NCBI GenBank assembly: GCA_002279935.1
Contig: NCCZ01000015.1
Coordinates: 1-64,000 of the forward strand
Length of the DNA: 64,000 nucleotides
DNA from: Hyphomicrobium sp. 12-62-95
GTDB lineage: Bacteria > Pseudomonadota > Alphaproteobacteria > Rhizobiales > Hyphomicrobiaceae
Direction: 5' to 3'
Numbering within the stretch: position 1 is the first letter of the stretch; the number at the start of each line of letters is the position of its first letter. Shown here piece after piece: positions 53,941 through 61,125 of this stretch. The notes under the pieces were generated by a model that had not been told where the DNA came from, ran no database searches, and was given only the letters and a program-made list of their open reading frames with translations. The position numbers and the translations under genes were made by a program.

Positions 53941-53977
53941 AAAAGAAAACGCGGCGGCTGCCTTGGGCAACCACCGC
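53941..53977 (-). terminator. terminator after pqqA copy 2
   Basis: On the minus strand a fully paired 12-base stem, GCGGTGGTTGCC / GGCAGCCGCCGC with two G-U pairs, closes a 3-base loop and is followed by GTTTTCTTTT. It lies about 30 bases after the stop codon of copy 2. Confidence 0.88.
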
Positions 53978-54007
53978 GCTTCAGAATTCTCTAGGCGAGT
54001 CCGACGT

Positions 54008-54097
54008 TTAGATAACGTCGATTTCAGCCGGCAGGTACGACGTCACTTCGAGGCCGACTTCCTGTTCGCGAACGGCGGGCTTGGTCCAGGTCTTCAT
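54008..54097 (-). CDS. pqqA: coenzyme PQQ precursor peptide PqqA, copy 2
   Basis: This encodes the same 29-residue peptide as copies 1 and 3 (MKTWTKPAVREQEVG, EVTSY, AEIDVI). Its codons differ only silently, for example GAA for Glu11 and GTT for Val28. GGAGGA lies 7 bases before the ATG. It has its own -35/-10 promoter at 54142-54170 and terminator at 53941-53977. The flanking noncoding DNA has diverged more than the peptide, which points to selection for an unchanged product. A longer in-frame open frame upstream to 54619 crosses the next pqqA in another frame and is not a gene. Confidence 0.95.
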   Translation of the reverse strand: MKTWTKPAVREQEVGLEVTSYLPAEIDVI

Positions 54098-54141
54098 GAT
54101 GATCTCCTCCAAAAGGGCCGTCTCCCCGGCCCGATGTGGGA

Positions 54142-54185
54142 AAGATACCCACGAACAGCCATAACTACAAATCGCAAGTTCGTGA
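54142..54185 (-). promoter_or_regulatory. promoter and upstream element of pqqA copy 2
   Basis: Minus-strand -35 TTGTAG (54165-54170) and -10 TATCTT (54142-54147) are 17 bases apart. Immediately upstream is TCACGAACTTGCGAT (54171-54185), identical to the element of copy 3. A leader of about 38 bases would follow. Confidence 0.75.
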
Positions 54186-54243
54186 TCAGCCCATAAATTA
54201 CGCTGATGTAATCTGCGACCGCGCCTGATCGTCCAAGGGGGCC

Positions 54244-54284
54244 AAAAAACGAAAAACGCGGTGACTGCATAGGCAGCCACCGCG
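54244..54284 (-). terminator. terminator after pqqA copy 3
   Basis: On the minus strand CGCGGTGGCTGC pairs with GCAGTCACCGCG around a short loop, followed by TTTTTCGTTTTTT. The stem is clearly related in sequence to the terminator of copy 2, so whole promoter-gene-terminator units were duplicated. Confidence 0.9.
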
Positions 54285-54312
54285 TTTCGAATTTCGATCG
54301 ATGGACCGACGT

Positions 54313-54402
54313 TTAGATGACGTCGATTTCGGCCGGCAGGTATGACGTCACTTCGAGGCCGACTTCCTGCTCGCGAACGGCGGGCTTGGTCCAGGTCTTC
54401 AT
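54313..54402 (-). CDS. pqqA: coenzyme PQQ precursor peptide PqqA, copy 3
   Basis: Third copy encoding the identical 29-residue PqqA peptide, with silent differences (TCA for Ser20, GCC for Ala24). GGAGGA lies 8 bases before the ATG. It is the first of the three in transcription order, but each copy has its own promoter and terminator, so there is no polycistronic message. PQQ is the cofactor of methanol and other quinoprotein dehydrogenases. Several precursor genes would raise peptide supply or allow separate control (inference). Confidence 0.95.
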   Translation of the reverse strand: MKTWTKPAVREQEVGLEVTSYLPAEIDVI

Positions 54403-54461
54403 GATCATTCCTCCAATTTGGTTGACGTCGCCGGGATCTCCACCCGGCTTCGCATGGGTTC

Positions 54462-54505
54462 TGTCTAACGGTCGCGCTGCACACGTTCAAATCGCAAGTT
54501 CGTGA
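54462..54505 (-). promoter_or_regulatory. promoter and upstream element of pqqA copy 3
   Basis: Minus-strand -35 TTGAAC (54485-54490) and -10 TAGACA (54462-54467) are 17 bases apart. TCACGAACTTGCGAT (54491-54505) lies directly upstream. The match to copy 1 continues further upstream (CTGATTGAATTC), so the conserved control region exceeds the 15-base core. Confidence 0.75.
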
Positions 54506-54563
54506 GAATTCAATCAGATTTCCTGACCAAGGGGAAAAGTTCCCCTGATCGCACCGCCCGCAC

Positions 54564-57500
54564 CTAGTGCGCGGCCTCCCAATTGTCCGCCGCTTTGGCA
54601 TCGACGTGGATCGGCACACTCAGCCGGACCGCCGGTTCCGCGGCCCCCTCCATGACCTCCCGCGCCGTCGCAATCAACGCCTCCGCATCTCCCGCTGGCA
54701 CCTCGAAGACGAGTTCGTCGTGAACTTGCAGCAGCATGCGCGCATGCCCCAGGCGCGCCGCGTCAAGCGCCGCTCCCATGCGGATCATCGCCCGCCGAAT
54801 GATGTCCGCAGCCGATCCCTGGATCGGCGCATTGATCGCGGCACGTTCCAGAAAACCGCGCATGGATGGGTTCTTCGTGTTGATTTCGGGATAGTGGATC
54901 CGCCGCCCGAAAATCGTTTCCACATAGCCGTTCTGATGCGCTGCCTTCTTCGTCTCTTCCATGTAGTCGCGAATACCGGGAAAGCGCTCGAAGTACGTCT
55001 TGATGTAGGCGCCGGCTTCCTCGCGGCTGATGCCGAGCTGGTTGGCCAGCCCAAATGCCGAGATCCCGTAGATGATACCGAAGTTGATCGCCTTCGCGCG
55101 CCGCCGCACCTCGCTCGTCATCTCGCTCAACGGCACGCCGAACATTTCGCTCGCCGTCATCGCATGAATGTCGAGGCCGTTCGCAAACGCCGCCTTCAAC
55201 TGCGGAATATCAGCGATATGAGCCAACACGCGCAATTCGATCTGCGAGTAGTCCGCCGACACAAGCGTGCAACCCTTGTCCGCGATGAAAGCGGTGCGAA
55301 TTTCGCGGCCTTCCTTCGTGCGGATCGGAATGTTCTGCAGATTGGGATCTGACGACGATAGCCGCCCCGTTGTCGTCGCCGCCAGCGCATACGACGTGTG
55401 AATGCGACCCGTTCTCGGATTGACGAACCCAGGCAAGGCATCGGTGTAGGTTGAGCGCAGCTTGGTCAGCTGCCGCCAAAGCAACATGGTGTCGATCAGC
55501 CGCCGCGCATCCGGCGGCAACTCTTCGTTGGCCGCCAGATCGTCGAGCAATCCTGCCCGCGTTTCCCACTGCCCAGTCTTCGTCTTCTTGCCGCCCGGCA
55601 GCTTCAACGTATCGAACAGAAATTCACCGAGCTGCTTGGGCGAACCCAGATTGAATTTATGCCCGGCAAGCTCGTAGATCAGCGCCTCATGTTCCGCCGC
55701 GCGCTGCGCAAACGCTCCCGAAAGCCGCGCGAGAATATCGCGGTCGACCTTGATCCCGTCGCGCTCCATCGCGGCGATGACAGGCAGCAACGGCCGCTCA
55801 AGCGTTTCATAGACTGTGGTTACGCGCTCCGCAGCCAGCCGCGGCTTCAACAACATCCAGAGCCGCAGCGTTACATCCGCGTCTTCCGCCGCATATTCGG
55901 TGGCCTTGTCGATCGGCACCCCGGCAAACGTCTTCTCCGACCTCTTCGCCCCCGCCGCATGCGCGATCACATCGTCGAACGAAATGCACAAATGACCGAG
56001 ATGCCGCTCGGCCAAGTCATCCATGCCATGCCCACCGCGCCCTGCATCGAGCGCATACGACATCAGCATCGTATCGTCGAAGGACCGAATGGCGATCCCG
56101 TGATTAGCAAGCACAAGCGCATCGTATTTGAGGTTCTGCCCAATCTTCAGCGTCGCGGGATCTTCAAGCAGCACCTTCAAACGCTGAAGCGCATCGGCGA
56201 TCCCGATCTGTCCAGGCAGCAGCGCCCCGCTACCAAAGAGATCCGCCCCCGACTGGCCATGCCCGATGGGCACATAACACGCTTCGCCATGCGCAACCGC
56301 CAGTGAAAACCCGACAAGGTCCGCCTGCATGGCATCGAGGCTTGTCGTCTCGGTGTCGAACGCCACCCGTCCTACCGCGCGCGCCTTGGCGATCCACGCA
56401 TCGAGCGCATCAAGCGTCGTCACCGTTTGATAGGCCAACCTGTTGAACGGCACGCTGCGCGCGGCAATTCTGGCCGCCTCCACGCCATGCGCCGGCGTAT
56501 TTCCATCTGTAGCGGAAACCGGCGCACCACCAGCATGCACGGACGCACCTTGATCCGCGGCCGGCGTCTTTGCAATCGACGACCCGACCGACGCCTCCAG
56601 CGGCGCTGGCGCCTCGACCCCAAGCTTCTCCGCGATCCGGCGCGTCAGCGTATTGAATTCCATCTCGCGAAGAAACGCGATCAACGTTGCCGGATCAGGC
56701 TCCTTGACCCCGAACGCATCCACCGGCACCGCATCCGGCACATTGTCCATCAACCGCACGAGCTCCCGGGAAATGCGCGCCTGATCAGCGAACTCGATCA
56801 GCTTCTCGCGCCGCTTGGGCTGCTTGATCTCCGAAGCCCGCGCCAGCAGCTGGTCCAGATCACCGTACTCATTGATGAGATCCGCCGCCGTCTTGATGCC
56901 GATCCCCGGAACCCCCGGCACATTATCTGTTGAATCCCCGGCCAGCGATTGCACATCGACGACCTTGTCCGGCGGCACACCGAACTTCTCGATCACCTCG
57001 TCGCGGCCGATCTTTTTCGCCTTCATGCCATCGAGCATCACGACGCCCGGGCGCACGAGCTGCATCAAATCCTTGTCGGATGAGACGATCGTCACATCGC
57101 CGCCCCGCTCCGTCACCTCGCGCGTGTAAGTCGCAATGAGATCGTCGGCCTCGTAGCCATCCTGCTCGATGCTGGGCACGTTGAACGCCCGCACCGCTTG
57201 CCGGATCAGTGCGAACTGCGGAACAAGTTCCTCCGGCGGCGGCGGCCGGTTGGCCTTGTATTTGTCGTAGATCTTGTTGCGAAACGTCTCACGCCCCGCA
57301 TCGAAGATCACCGCCACATGCGTCGGCGCCTCCGACAGCTTGCTCTCCTGCAAGAGCTTCCACAGCATGGTGCAGAACCCATGCACCGCACCGACCGGCA
57401 GGCCATCGGATGGCCGGGTGAGAGGCGGCAACGCATGGAACGCGCGAAAAATATAGCCCGAACCGTCGATCAGGTAGACATGGCTACCCTTGATGATCGG

Positions 57501-57569
57501 CACGGCGTCGGTGTCACTGCCCGAAGGCAGAGGCGCGGCAGAGAGAATGGGCGTTTTTTCAGCGGTCAT
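54564..57569 (-). CDS. polA: DNA polymerase I
   Basis: A 1001-residue three-domain enzyme. The N-terminal 5'-nuclease domain (about 25-320) has FDAGRETFRNKIYDKYKANR and QDGYEADDLIATY. The 3'-5' exonuclease domain (about 375-580) has the intact Exo I acidic pair in VAFDTETTSLD and an Exo III-type ATEYAAEDADVTLRL. The polymerase domain ends the protein, with motif A VSADYSQIELR, the O-helix region RRRAKAINFGIIYG and motif C LLQVHDELVFEVP. All three activities look intact. It is somewhat longer than the E. coli enzyme because of an Ala-rich linker around 330-365. It stands alone upstream of the pqqA units. Confidence 0.97.
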   Translation of the reverse strand: MTAEKTPILSAAPLPSGSDTDAVPIIKGSHVYLIDGSGYIFRAFHALPPLTRPSDGLPVGAVHGFCTMLWKLLQESKLSEAPTHVAVIFDAGRETFRNKIYDKYKANRPPPPEELVPQFALIRQAVRAFNVPSIEQDGYEADDLIATYTREVTERGGDVTIVSSDKDLMQLVRPGVVMLDGMKAKKIGRDEVIEKFGVPPDKVVDVQSLAGDSTDNVPGVPGIGIKTAADLINEYGDLDQLLARASEIKQPKRREKLIEFADQARISRELVRLMDNVPDAVPVDAFGVKEPDPATLIAFLREMEFNTLTRRIAEKLGVEAPAPLEASVGSSIAKTPAADQGASVHAGGAPVSATDGNTPAHGVEAARIAARSVPFNRLAYQTVTTLDALDAWIAKARAVGRVAFDTETTSLDAMQADLVGFSLAVAHGEACYVPIGHGQSGADLFGSGALLPGQIGIADALQRLKVLLEDPATLKIGQNLKYDALVLANHGIAIRSFDDTMLMSYALDAGRGGHGMDDLAERHLGHLCISFDDVIAHAAGAKRSEKTFAGVPIDKATEYAAEDADVTLRLWMLLKPRLAAERVTTVYETLERPLLPVIAAMERDGIKVDRDILARLSGAFAQRAAEHEALIYELAGHKFNLGSPKQLGEFLFDTLKLPGGKKTKTGQWETRAGLLDDLAANEELPPDARRLIDTMLLWRQLTKLRSTYTDALPGFVNPRTGRIHTSYALAATTTGRLSSSDPNLQNIPIRTKEGREIRTAFIADKGCTLVSADYSQIELRVLAHIADIPQLKAAFANGLDIHAMTASEMFGVPLSEMTSEVRRRAKAINFGIIYGISAFGLANQLGISREEAGAYIKTYFERFPGIRDYMEETKKAAHQNGYVETIFGRRIHYPEINTKNPSMRGFLERAAINAPIQGSAADIIRRAMIRMGAALDAARLGHARMLLQVHDELVFEVPAGDAEALIATAREVMEGAAEPAVRLSVPIHVDAKAADNWEAAH

Positions 57570-57668
57570 AGCGGCCGGACTATAGGGATATCGCAGCCCA
57601 ATGCCAGCCCTCGCCCGTCACCGGCCGCGCGATCCCACGCGCCCGGCGGCAGTACGATCGCTTAAGGT

Positions 57669-58151
57669 TTAAGACCGCAGTTCTCCCTGCACCTTTGCAT
57701 CTTGGGCCTGCGGCCGGGGCCCTTGCCGGGCTACAACCTTTTGCAGGAAGGCGCCGAACTGCTCGCGCTGCTCGGGGCTCAACGATTCGACGAGCGCGTC
57801 GTCGACCTTATTGGCGATCGGGAGGGCCCGCCGCAACATCTCCTCGCCTTCGGGCGTGATCCGCACGGCATACATCCGCGCATCCTGCCGTGTCCGCCGC
57901 CGGGAGAGCAGCCCTCGAGCCACGAGCCGGCGAACGATGTCCGCCAAAGTCGAACGGTCGATGCCGGAAATTTCGCACAGCGCGGTTTGGCTCGGGTCGT
58001 CGAGCGTTTCGACAACGGAGAGCACAACGAACTGCCGCGCTGTCAAACCGATATCGCCAATCGAGCGGGCGAAAAGATCTTCCGCGAGTTGACCCGCGCG
58101 GTGCAGGAGGTGAGTTGTGCTGGTCGAAACAAGATTGACGGGAGCGTTCAT
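57669..58151 (-). CDS. MarR-family transcriptional regulator
   Basis: A 160-residue regulator with a winged helix: TARQFVVLSVVETLDDPSQTALCEISGIDRSTLADIVRRLVARGLLSRRRTRQDARMYAVRITPEGEEML. The flanking helices form the dimer interface. ATG 58151 is preceded by GGAAGG; the longer frame to 58325 adds a low-quality extension. The C-terminus is Gln/Arg-rich. A 12-base perfect palindrome 92 bases upstream is a candidate autoregulatory operator. The ligand and targets are unknown. No efflux or catabolic gene is adjacent. Confidence 0.88.
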   Translation of the reverse strand: MNAPVNLVSTSTTHLLHRAGQLAEDLFARSIGDIGLTARQFVVLSVVETLDDPSQTALCEISGIDRSTLADIVRRLVARGLLSRRRTRQDARMYAVRITPEGEEMLRRALPIANKVDDALVESLSPEQREQFGAFLQKVVARQGPRPQAQDAKVQGELRS

Positions 58152-58564
58152 TGAACCCTTCCTTCCTCTGATGAGTTGTCGGAGCGGGACATCGTCCTGT
58201 CTGTTCTGGAAATCGTATCGCCCACGGGGCCTTTCAAGATGCGGCTTTAAAGCCACGATGGTGCTTAAGAGCCCAACGGGGTGTCGCCAGATCGTCAGAA
58301 CGAGCTTCAACTTGGTCAACGTCATGCCAACCCAGCGGTTCCCTGAAAATCCAAACTCACGGCAAAAAAACCCGCGAACACGGCAGCCAATCTAAAAAGA
58401 CCCCAAGGAACAGCCCGACTGAGCCCAGGAACGGGCCGACCGTGTGGAGCCGGAAGCCCAATGTCCCTAAAGCGGCGGCCGGGCGTCGCGCCTGAGAACC
58501 GCCATTTGCGGCCGACGGATGAATGAGCTATCTAGCAAGGCCCGCGCCGGTAGCCGGGGCGGCT
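58152..58564. promoter_or_regulatory. intergenic region with MarR-type palindrome
   Basis: A 413-base gap between the MarR gene and the tRNA. GGCTTTAAAGCC (58243-58254) is a perfect 12-base palindrome, next to a TTGAAA hexamer (58232-58237, minus strand) that could be a -35. No other gene is supported here; the promoter of the tRNA should lie in the last 100 bases. Confidence 0.45.
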
Positions 58565-58641
58565 GCACCCGTAGCTCAGCTGGATAGAGTGTTGGATTCC
58601 GAATCCAAAGGTCGCAGGTTCGAATCCTGCCGGGTGCGCCA
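58565..58641 (+). tRNA. tRNA-Arg (anticodon CCG)
   Basis: A complete 77-base cloverleaf with encoded CCA. The acceptor stem is GCACCCG / CGGGTGC with discriminator G. The D arm is GCTCAGCTGGATAGAGT, the anticodon stem is TTGGA/TCCAA with loop TTCCGAA (anticodon CCG, reading CGG), and the T arm contains GGTTCGAATCC. It is not interrupted, and no integrase or duplicated 3' end is seen nearby. Confidence 0.95.
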
Positions 58642-58798
58642 GTTTTATGGCAATGGGCCACGGCCCATATGCAAAAATTACATCTAATCCCCATTCGACG
58701 CCCGCCGCGAGTCACGTATGACTGTGCGGGCATGAGCAGCGGCCGGGCCATCCGGCCGGCGCTGCGCGCATGCTCCCAACTGACGTGGAGATCCTTCG

Positions 58799-58990
58799 AT
58801 GCCCATGATCGAATTGAGCGAATCCGAGGTCGAAACGCTGATCTACGCCCTTGGCGTGGCGAAGGCCGATCTCAAGGAGTCGATCGAAGACGCGACCCAG
58901 ACGGCCGAAGACAAGCAAGAGTGGATCGAGTACGTCGCCGAGATCGAAGAAGTGAGCGGCAAGCTCACCGTCTTGAGCGAAGCCGCCTAA
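58799..58990 (+). CDS. small acidic helical protein, unknown
   Basis: A 63-residue protein, rich in Glu and strongly helical (SESEVETLIYALGVAKADLKESI; EDKQEWIEYVAEIEEVSGKLTVL), with no signal or membrane segment. GGAG lies about 8 bases before the ATG and a clear terminator follows, which supports it being real. It is a single-gene unit between the tRNA and the terminator. I do not recognise a family. Confidence 0.7.
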   Translation: MPMIELSESEVETLIYALGVAKADLKESIEDATQTAEDKQEWIEYVAEIEEVSGKLTVLSEAA

Positions 58991-59054
58991 ACAGCGGCGC
59001 CAGGACGGTGAACCGTCCGGCCAGTATACGAAATCCAGTATCCGAAAATGAAGA

Positions 59055-59099
59055 AACCGGCGAACGGCACATGAGGCCTTCGCCGGTTCTTTTTTTCTT
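59055..59099 (+). terminator. Rho-independent terminator
   Basis: Perfect 10-base arms AACCGGCGAA / TTCGCCGGTT with a 14-base loop, followed by CTTTTTTTCTT. It ends the transcript of the 63-residue protein gene. The reverse direction lacks a comparable U-tract. Confidence 0.88.
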
Positions 59100-59123
59100 A
59101 AACGTGAGCGCCGTACCGCTTGA

Positions 59124-59945
59124 TCAGCTGCCCGGTCCGATCGGGAACGTGCGCTTGAAGACAGCCCCTTTGGTATCGCGCGCTGTCACCGTCATCTCCG
59201 AAGCGCCGTTCGTCTTATAGTCGAAGGCGAACTTCGGGTTCTGCTTCAGCGTGATGCTGCCGGCCATCGTGAGCACGACATCGTCGCCCTGCTTCAACTC
59301 GATGTGCTCCACCATCAGCAACGGAATGTAGAACAGCGTGATTTGATCGAGCACCATGCCGGTGTGATTAGGATGATTGAGCTCGAATTCCGCCCGCTGC
59401 ACCGTATTCGACGCCACCGCGCGCGGCCCCTGCAGAGCCAACGTCATCCGGCCCATGTTGGCGGCAATCTCTTCCGGTGATCCCATCGGCGGCGCCGAGC
59501 ACGACGCTTGCCCGCCGGCAAACTTGACGAGCTGCTCCGACATATAAAGTTCGCCGCCCGTCGTCTCCACGACCACCCGCACATCCGACTGCTGGTTCAA
59601 ACGAATATACGTCGTCAGAGCCGCATGATCGCGTGCGCCGCCAAGATCGAACTTGGCTGCAACCGGCGAGGGATTTTCATCCACGATAAACGAGACGGTG
59701 TTGATCGTCTGACCTTTTGGCAGCTGCACGTCCGCCGACAGCGGCACCGCCATCACGTCGTCGGGCCTGTAGGGCGCACCGAGCTTAATGACCGACGCCC
59801 CATCCAGAATGGCGCGCGAACCGAAGACTTCCGCCTTGATGCCATCCCATGTCGGCCCGGCGATTGCGCTTGGCGCTCCCACCGTCACCGCTGCCAGAAA
59901 GCCAAGAATGGCCGTGGCGCTGCCGAACCTTGCGCGCATGCGCAT
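59124..59945 (-). CDS. quinoprotein dehydrogenase-associated SoxYZ-like carrier
   Basis: A 273-residue periplasmic protein with a signal peptide (about 1-29, GAPSAIAGP). The N-terminal SoxY-like half begins TWDGIKAEVFGSRAILDG and contains VMAVPLSADVQLPKGQTINTVSFIVDENPSP. It ends with a GGQASCSAPP segment whose cysteine corresponds to the carrier Cys region. The C-terminal half is SoxZ-like (HPNHTGMVLDQITLFYIPLLMVEHIELKQGDDVVLTM). This fused family occurs with PQQ-dependent dehydrogenases. Here no dehydrogenase is adjacent, but the pqqA units lie 5 kb away. ATG 59945 has GAGGGT upstream. It may accept or shuttle a substrate in C1 or sulfur metabolism; that is not established. Confidence 0.85.
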   Translation of the reverse strand: MRMRARFGSATAILGFLAAVTVGAPSAIAGPTWDGIKAEVFGSRAILDGASVIKLGAPYRPDDVMAVPLSADVQLPKGQTINTVSFIVDENPSPVAAKFDLGGARDHAALTTYIRLNQQSDVRVVVETTGGELYMSEQLVKFAGGQASCSAPPMGSPEEIAANMGRMTLALQGPRAVASNTVQRAEFELNHPNHTGMVLDQITLFYIPLLMVEHIELKQGDDVVLTMAGSITLKQNPKFAFDYKTNGASEMTVTARDTKGAVFKRTFPIGPGS

Positions 59946-60044
59946 GTTACCCTCATCGAAGTTTGCGGAAGGGAGTCTGTTACAGGAAAGAATCCCTCGC
60001 CCGCTGCCTTCTGTCAACGCAGCAACCGCAGCATATCCGGCAAA

Positions 60045-60764
60045 TCAACGCAAACCCGCCGACCGCCAGCCCGCGCTCTTCGCCTCAGCTTCACTGCAAA
60101 ACCAGCGCTCGCCCTGAGCGGGATCGACCTTCACCCGCTCATACCAGGGGCTCCACGGCATATGATAAATCTGCCCGTTCTCGGTAATGTTGCCCTTGAT
60201 GGCACACCCGTCCGGCGCCTGCTGCTCGGCCACTTTCCAGCGGTTTTCCCTGTAAATCCAGGGAGCTTCCGCCTCTCCCTGCCAGATACCGGCACCCGCG
60301 CCGCGCGCCTCTTTCTCCACGTCCACATATGTCGTCGAGTACTTGACGAACGCCCACGCCAGCCCTCGCCGGATCATCTCGGCATTAATCTCCGTGCCCT
60401 CGACGGAGCACACGCCAAGCATCCGTTCGTATTTGTCGAAGCCCTTGTTCCGGCACGTCACCCGCCGCCGCGCGACGAGTTTCGCCAGCTCATCCGCCGC
60501 CTCCCGGCCGCACGCCCACGTCCCGCCCTTCGCCCGGCCACAGGTTTGCGCGCTTTCCGGCGCATCGATGCCCTCGAGCCGGATTTTTTCTCCCCTGATC
60601 TCCAGCGTGTCGCCGTCGACGACGGTGGCCGTCCCGGAGATATCGGAACTCCAAAGCCAGCCAAGCTCATGAGCCTGGCCGCTGGTGACGGTGGACAAGA
60701 GAACGCCGGCCAGCGCAAACGCCACCGACCGGCGGAAGTTAGGACGAACCTCATATTCACTCAT
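60045..60764 (-). CDS. secreted thermonuclease-family protein
   Basis: A 239-residue SNase-like protein with an N-terminal signal/anchor (about 13-32). The OB-fold core has GTATVVDGDTLEI, IRLEGIDAPE (Arg and Glu of the active site) and FDKYERMLGVC (second Arg). These are the residues needed for calcium-dependent cleavage of nucleic acid. A cysteine-containing C-terminal extension (about 165-239), with aromatic residues and GERWFCSEAEAKSAGWR, resembles the short cell-envelope module seen in several alphaproteobacterial nucleases. It follows the same strand as the SoxYZ-like gene, about 100 bases upstream of it. Confidence 0.88.
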   Translation of the reverse strand: MSEYEVRPNFRRSVAFALAGVLLSTVTSGQAHELGWLWSSDISGTATVVDGDTLEIRGEKIRLEGIDAPESAQTCGRAKGGTWACGREAADELAKLVARRRVTCRNKGFDKYERMLGVCSVEGTEINAEMIRRGLAWAFVKYSTTYVDVEKEARGAGAGIWQGEAEAPWIYRENRWKVAEQQAPDGCAIKGNITENGQIYHMPWSPWYERVKVDPAQGERWFCSEAEAKSAGWRSAGLR

Positions 60765-61125
60765 AGGTTGAATTTAGGAGATTCGTCCGTCGATTTCAGG
60801 GCCTCCGGGCGGCGCAATTGTGGACAATATCCTCAGCACACCCATGATTCGACAATACGAATCTCAGTCAGCCGTCAACGCCACCATTTCCCCTTTGGGT
60901 TGCAGATGAATCCCAAGCCCGTGATCATCCCAGCACAAAAACACCGCCCACGGACACATAAGTGCCCCCGGACAGCGGTAAGGGTCGGGTCCGAGCAAAA
61001 GGTTGAAAACGTGCCCAGCGACCCTTGAGGTCTCTTGCTCTGCTGAGCCGGGCGATCCAACTCTAAGCCAGTGATGATTTTTTCTCCCCGCGCCGCGATT
61101 TCGCGGCGCCTCCGCCGAGGCCCTG
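60765..61125. other. intergenic region before asmA-like gene
   Basis: A 361-base divergent gap. Just before the AsmA start, GCGCCGCG / CGCGGCGC (61090-61097 and 61102-61109) with an ATTT loop forms a strong hairpin, 16 bases before the ATG and upstream of GAGG at 61117-61120. It could influence translation of the AsmA gene. I see no RNA gene I can name, although the stretch 60960-61060 is GC-rich and could fold. Confidence 0.45.

Noticed and set aside
54008..54619. A 203-codon open frame whose C-terminus is PqqA
   Set aside because: Its upstream part passes through another pqqA in the wrong frame; the real gene is the 90-base pqqA with its own GGAGGA and promoter.
59508..61028. 506-codon plus-strand frame across the SoxYZ-like and thermonuclease genes
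   Set aside because: Antisense to two supported genes with signal peptides and motifs; Arg/Pro-rich translation.
60940..61060. Possible small stable RNA (SRP or 6S type)
   Set aside because: No conserved SRP tetraloop segment or 6S bubble could be matched; only general GC-rich folding.
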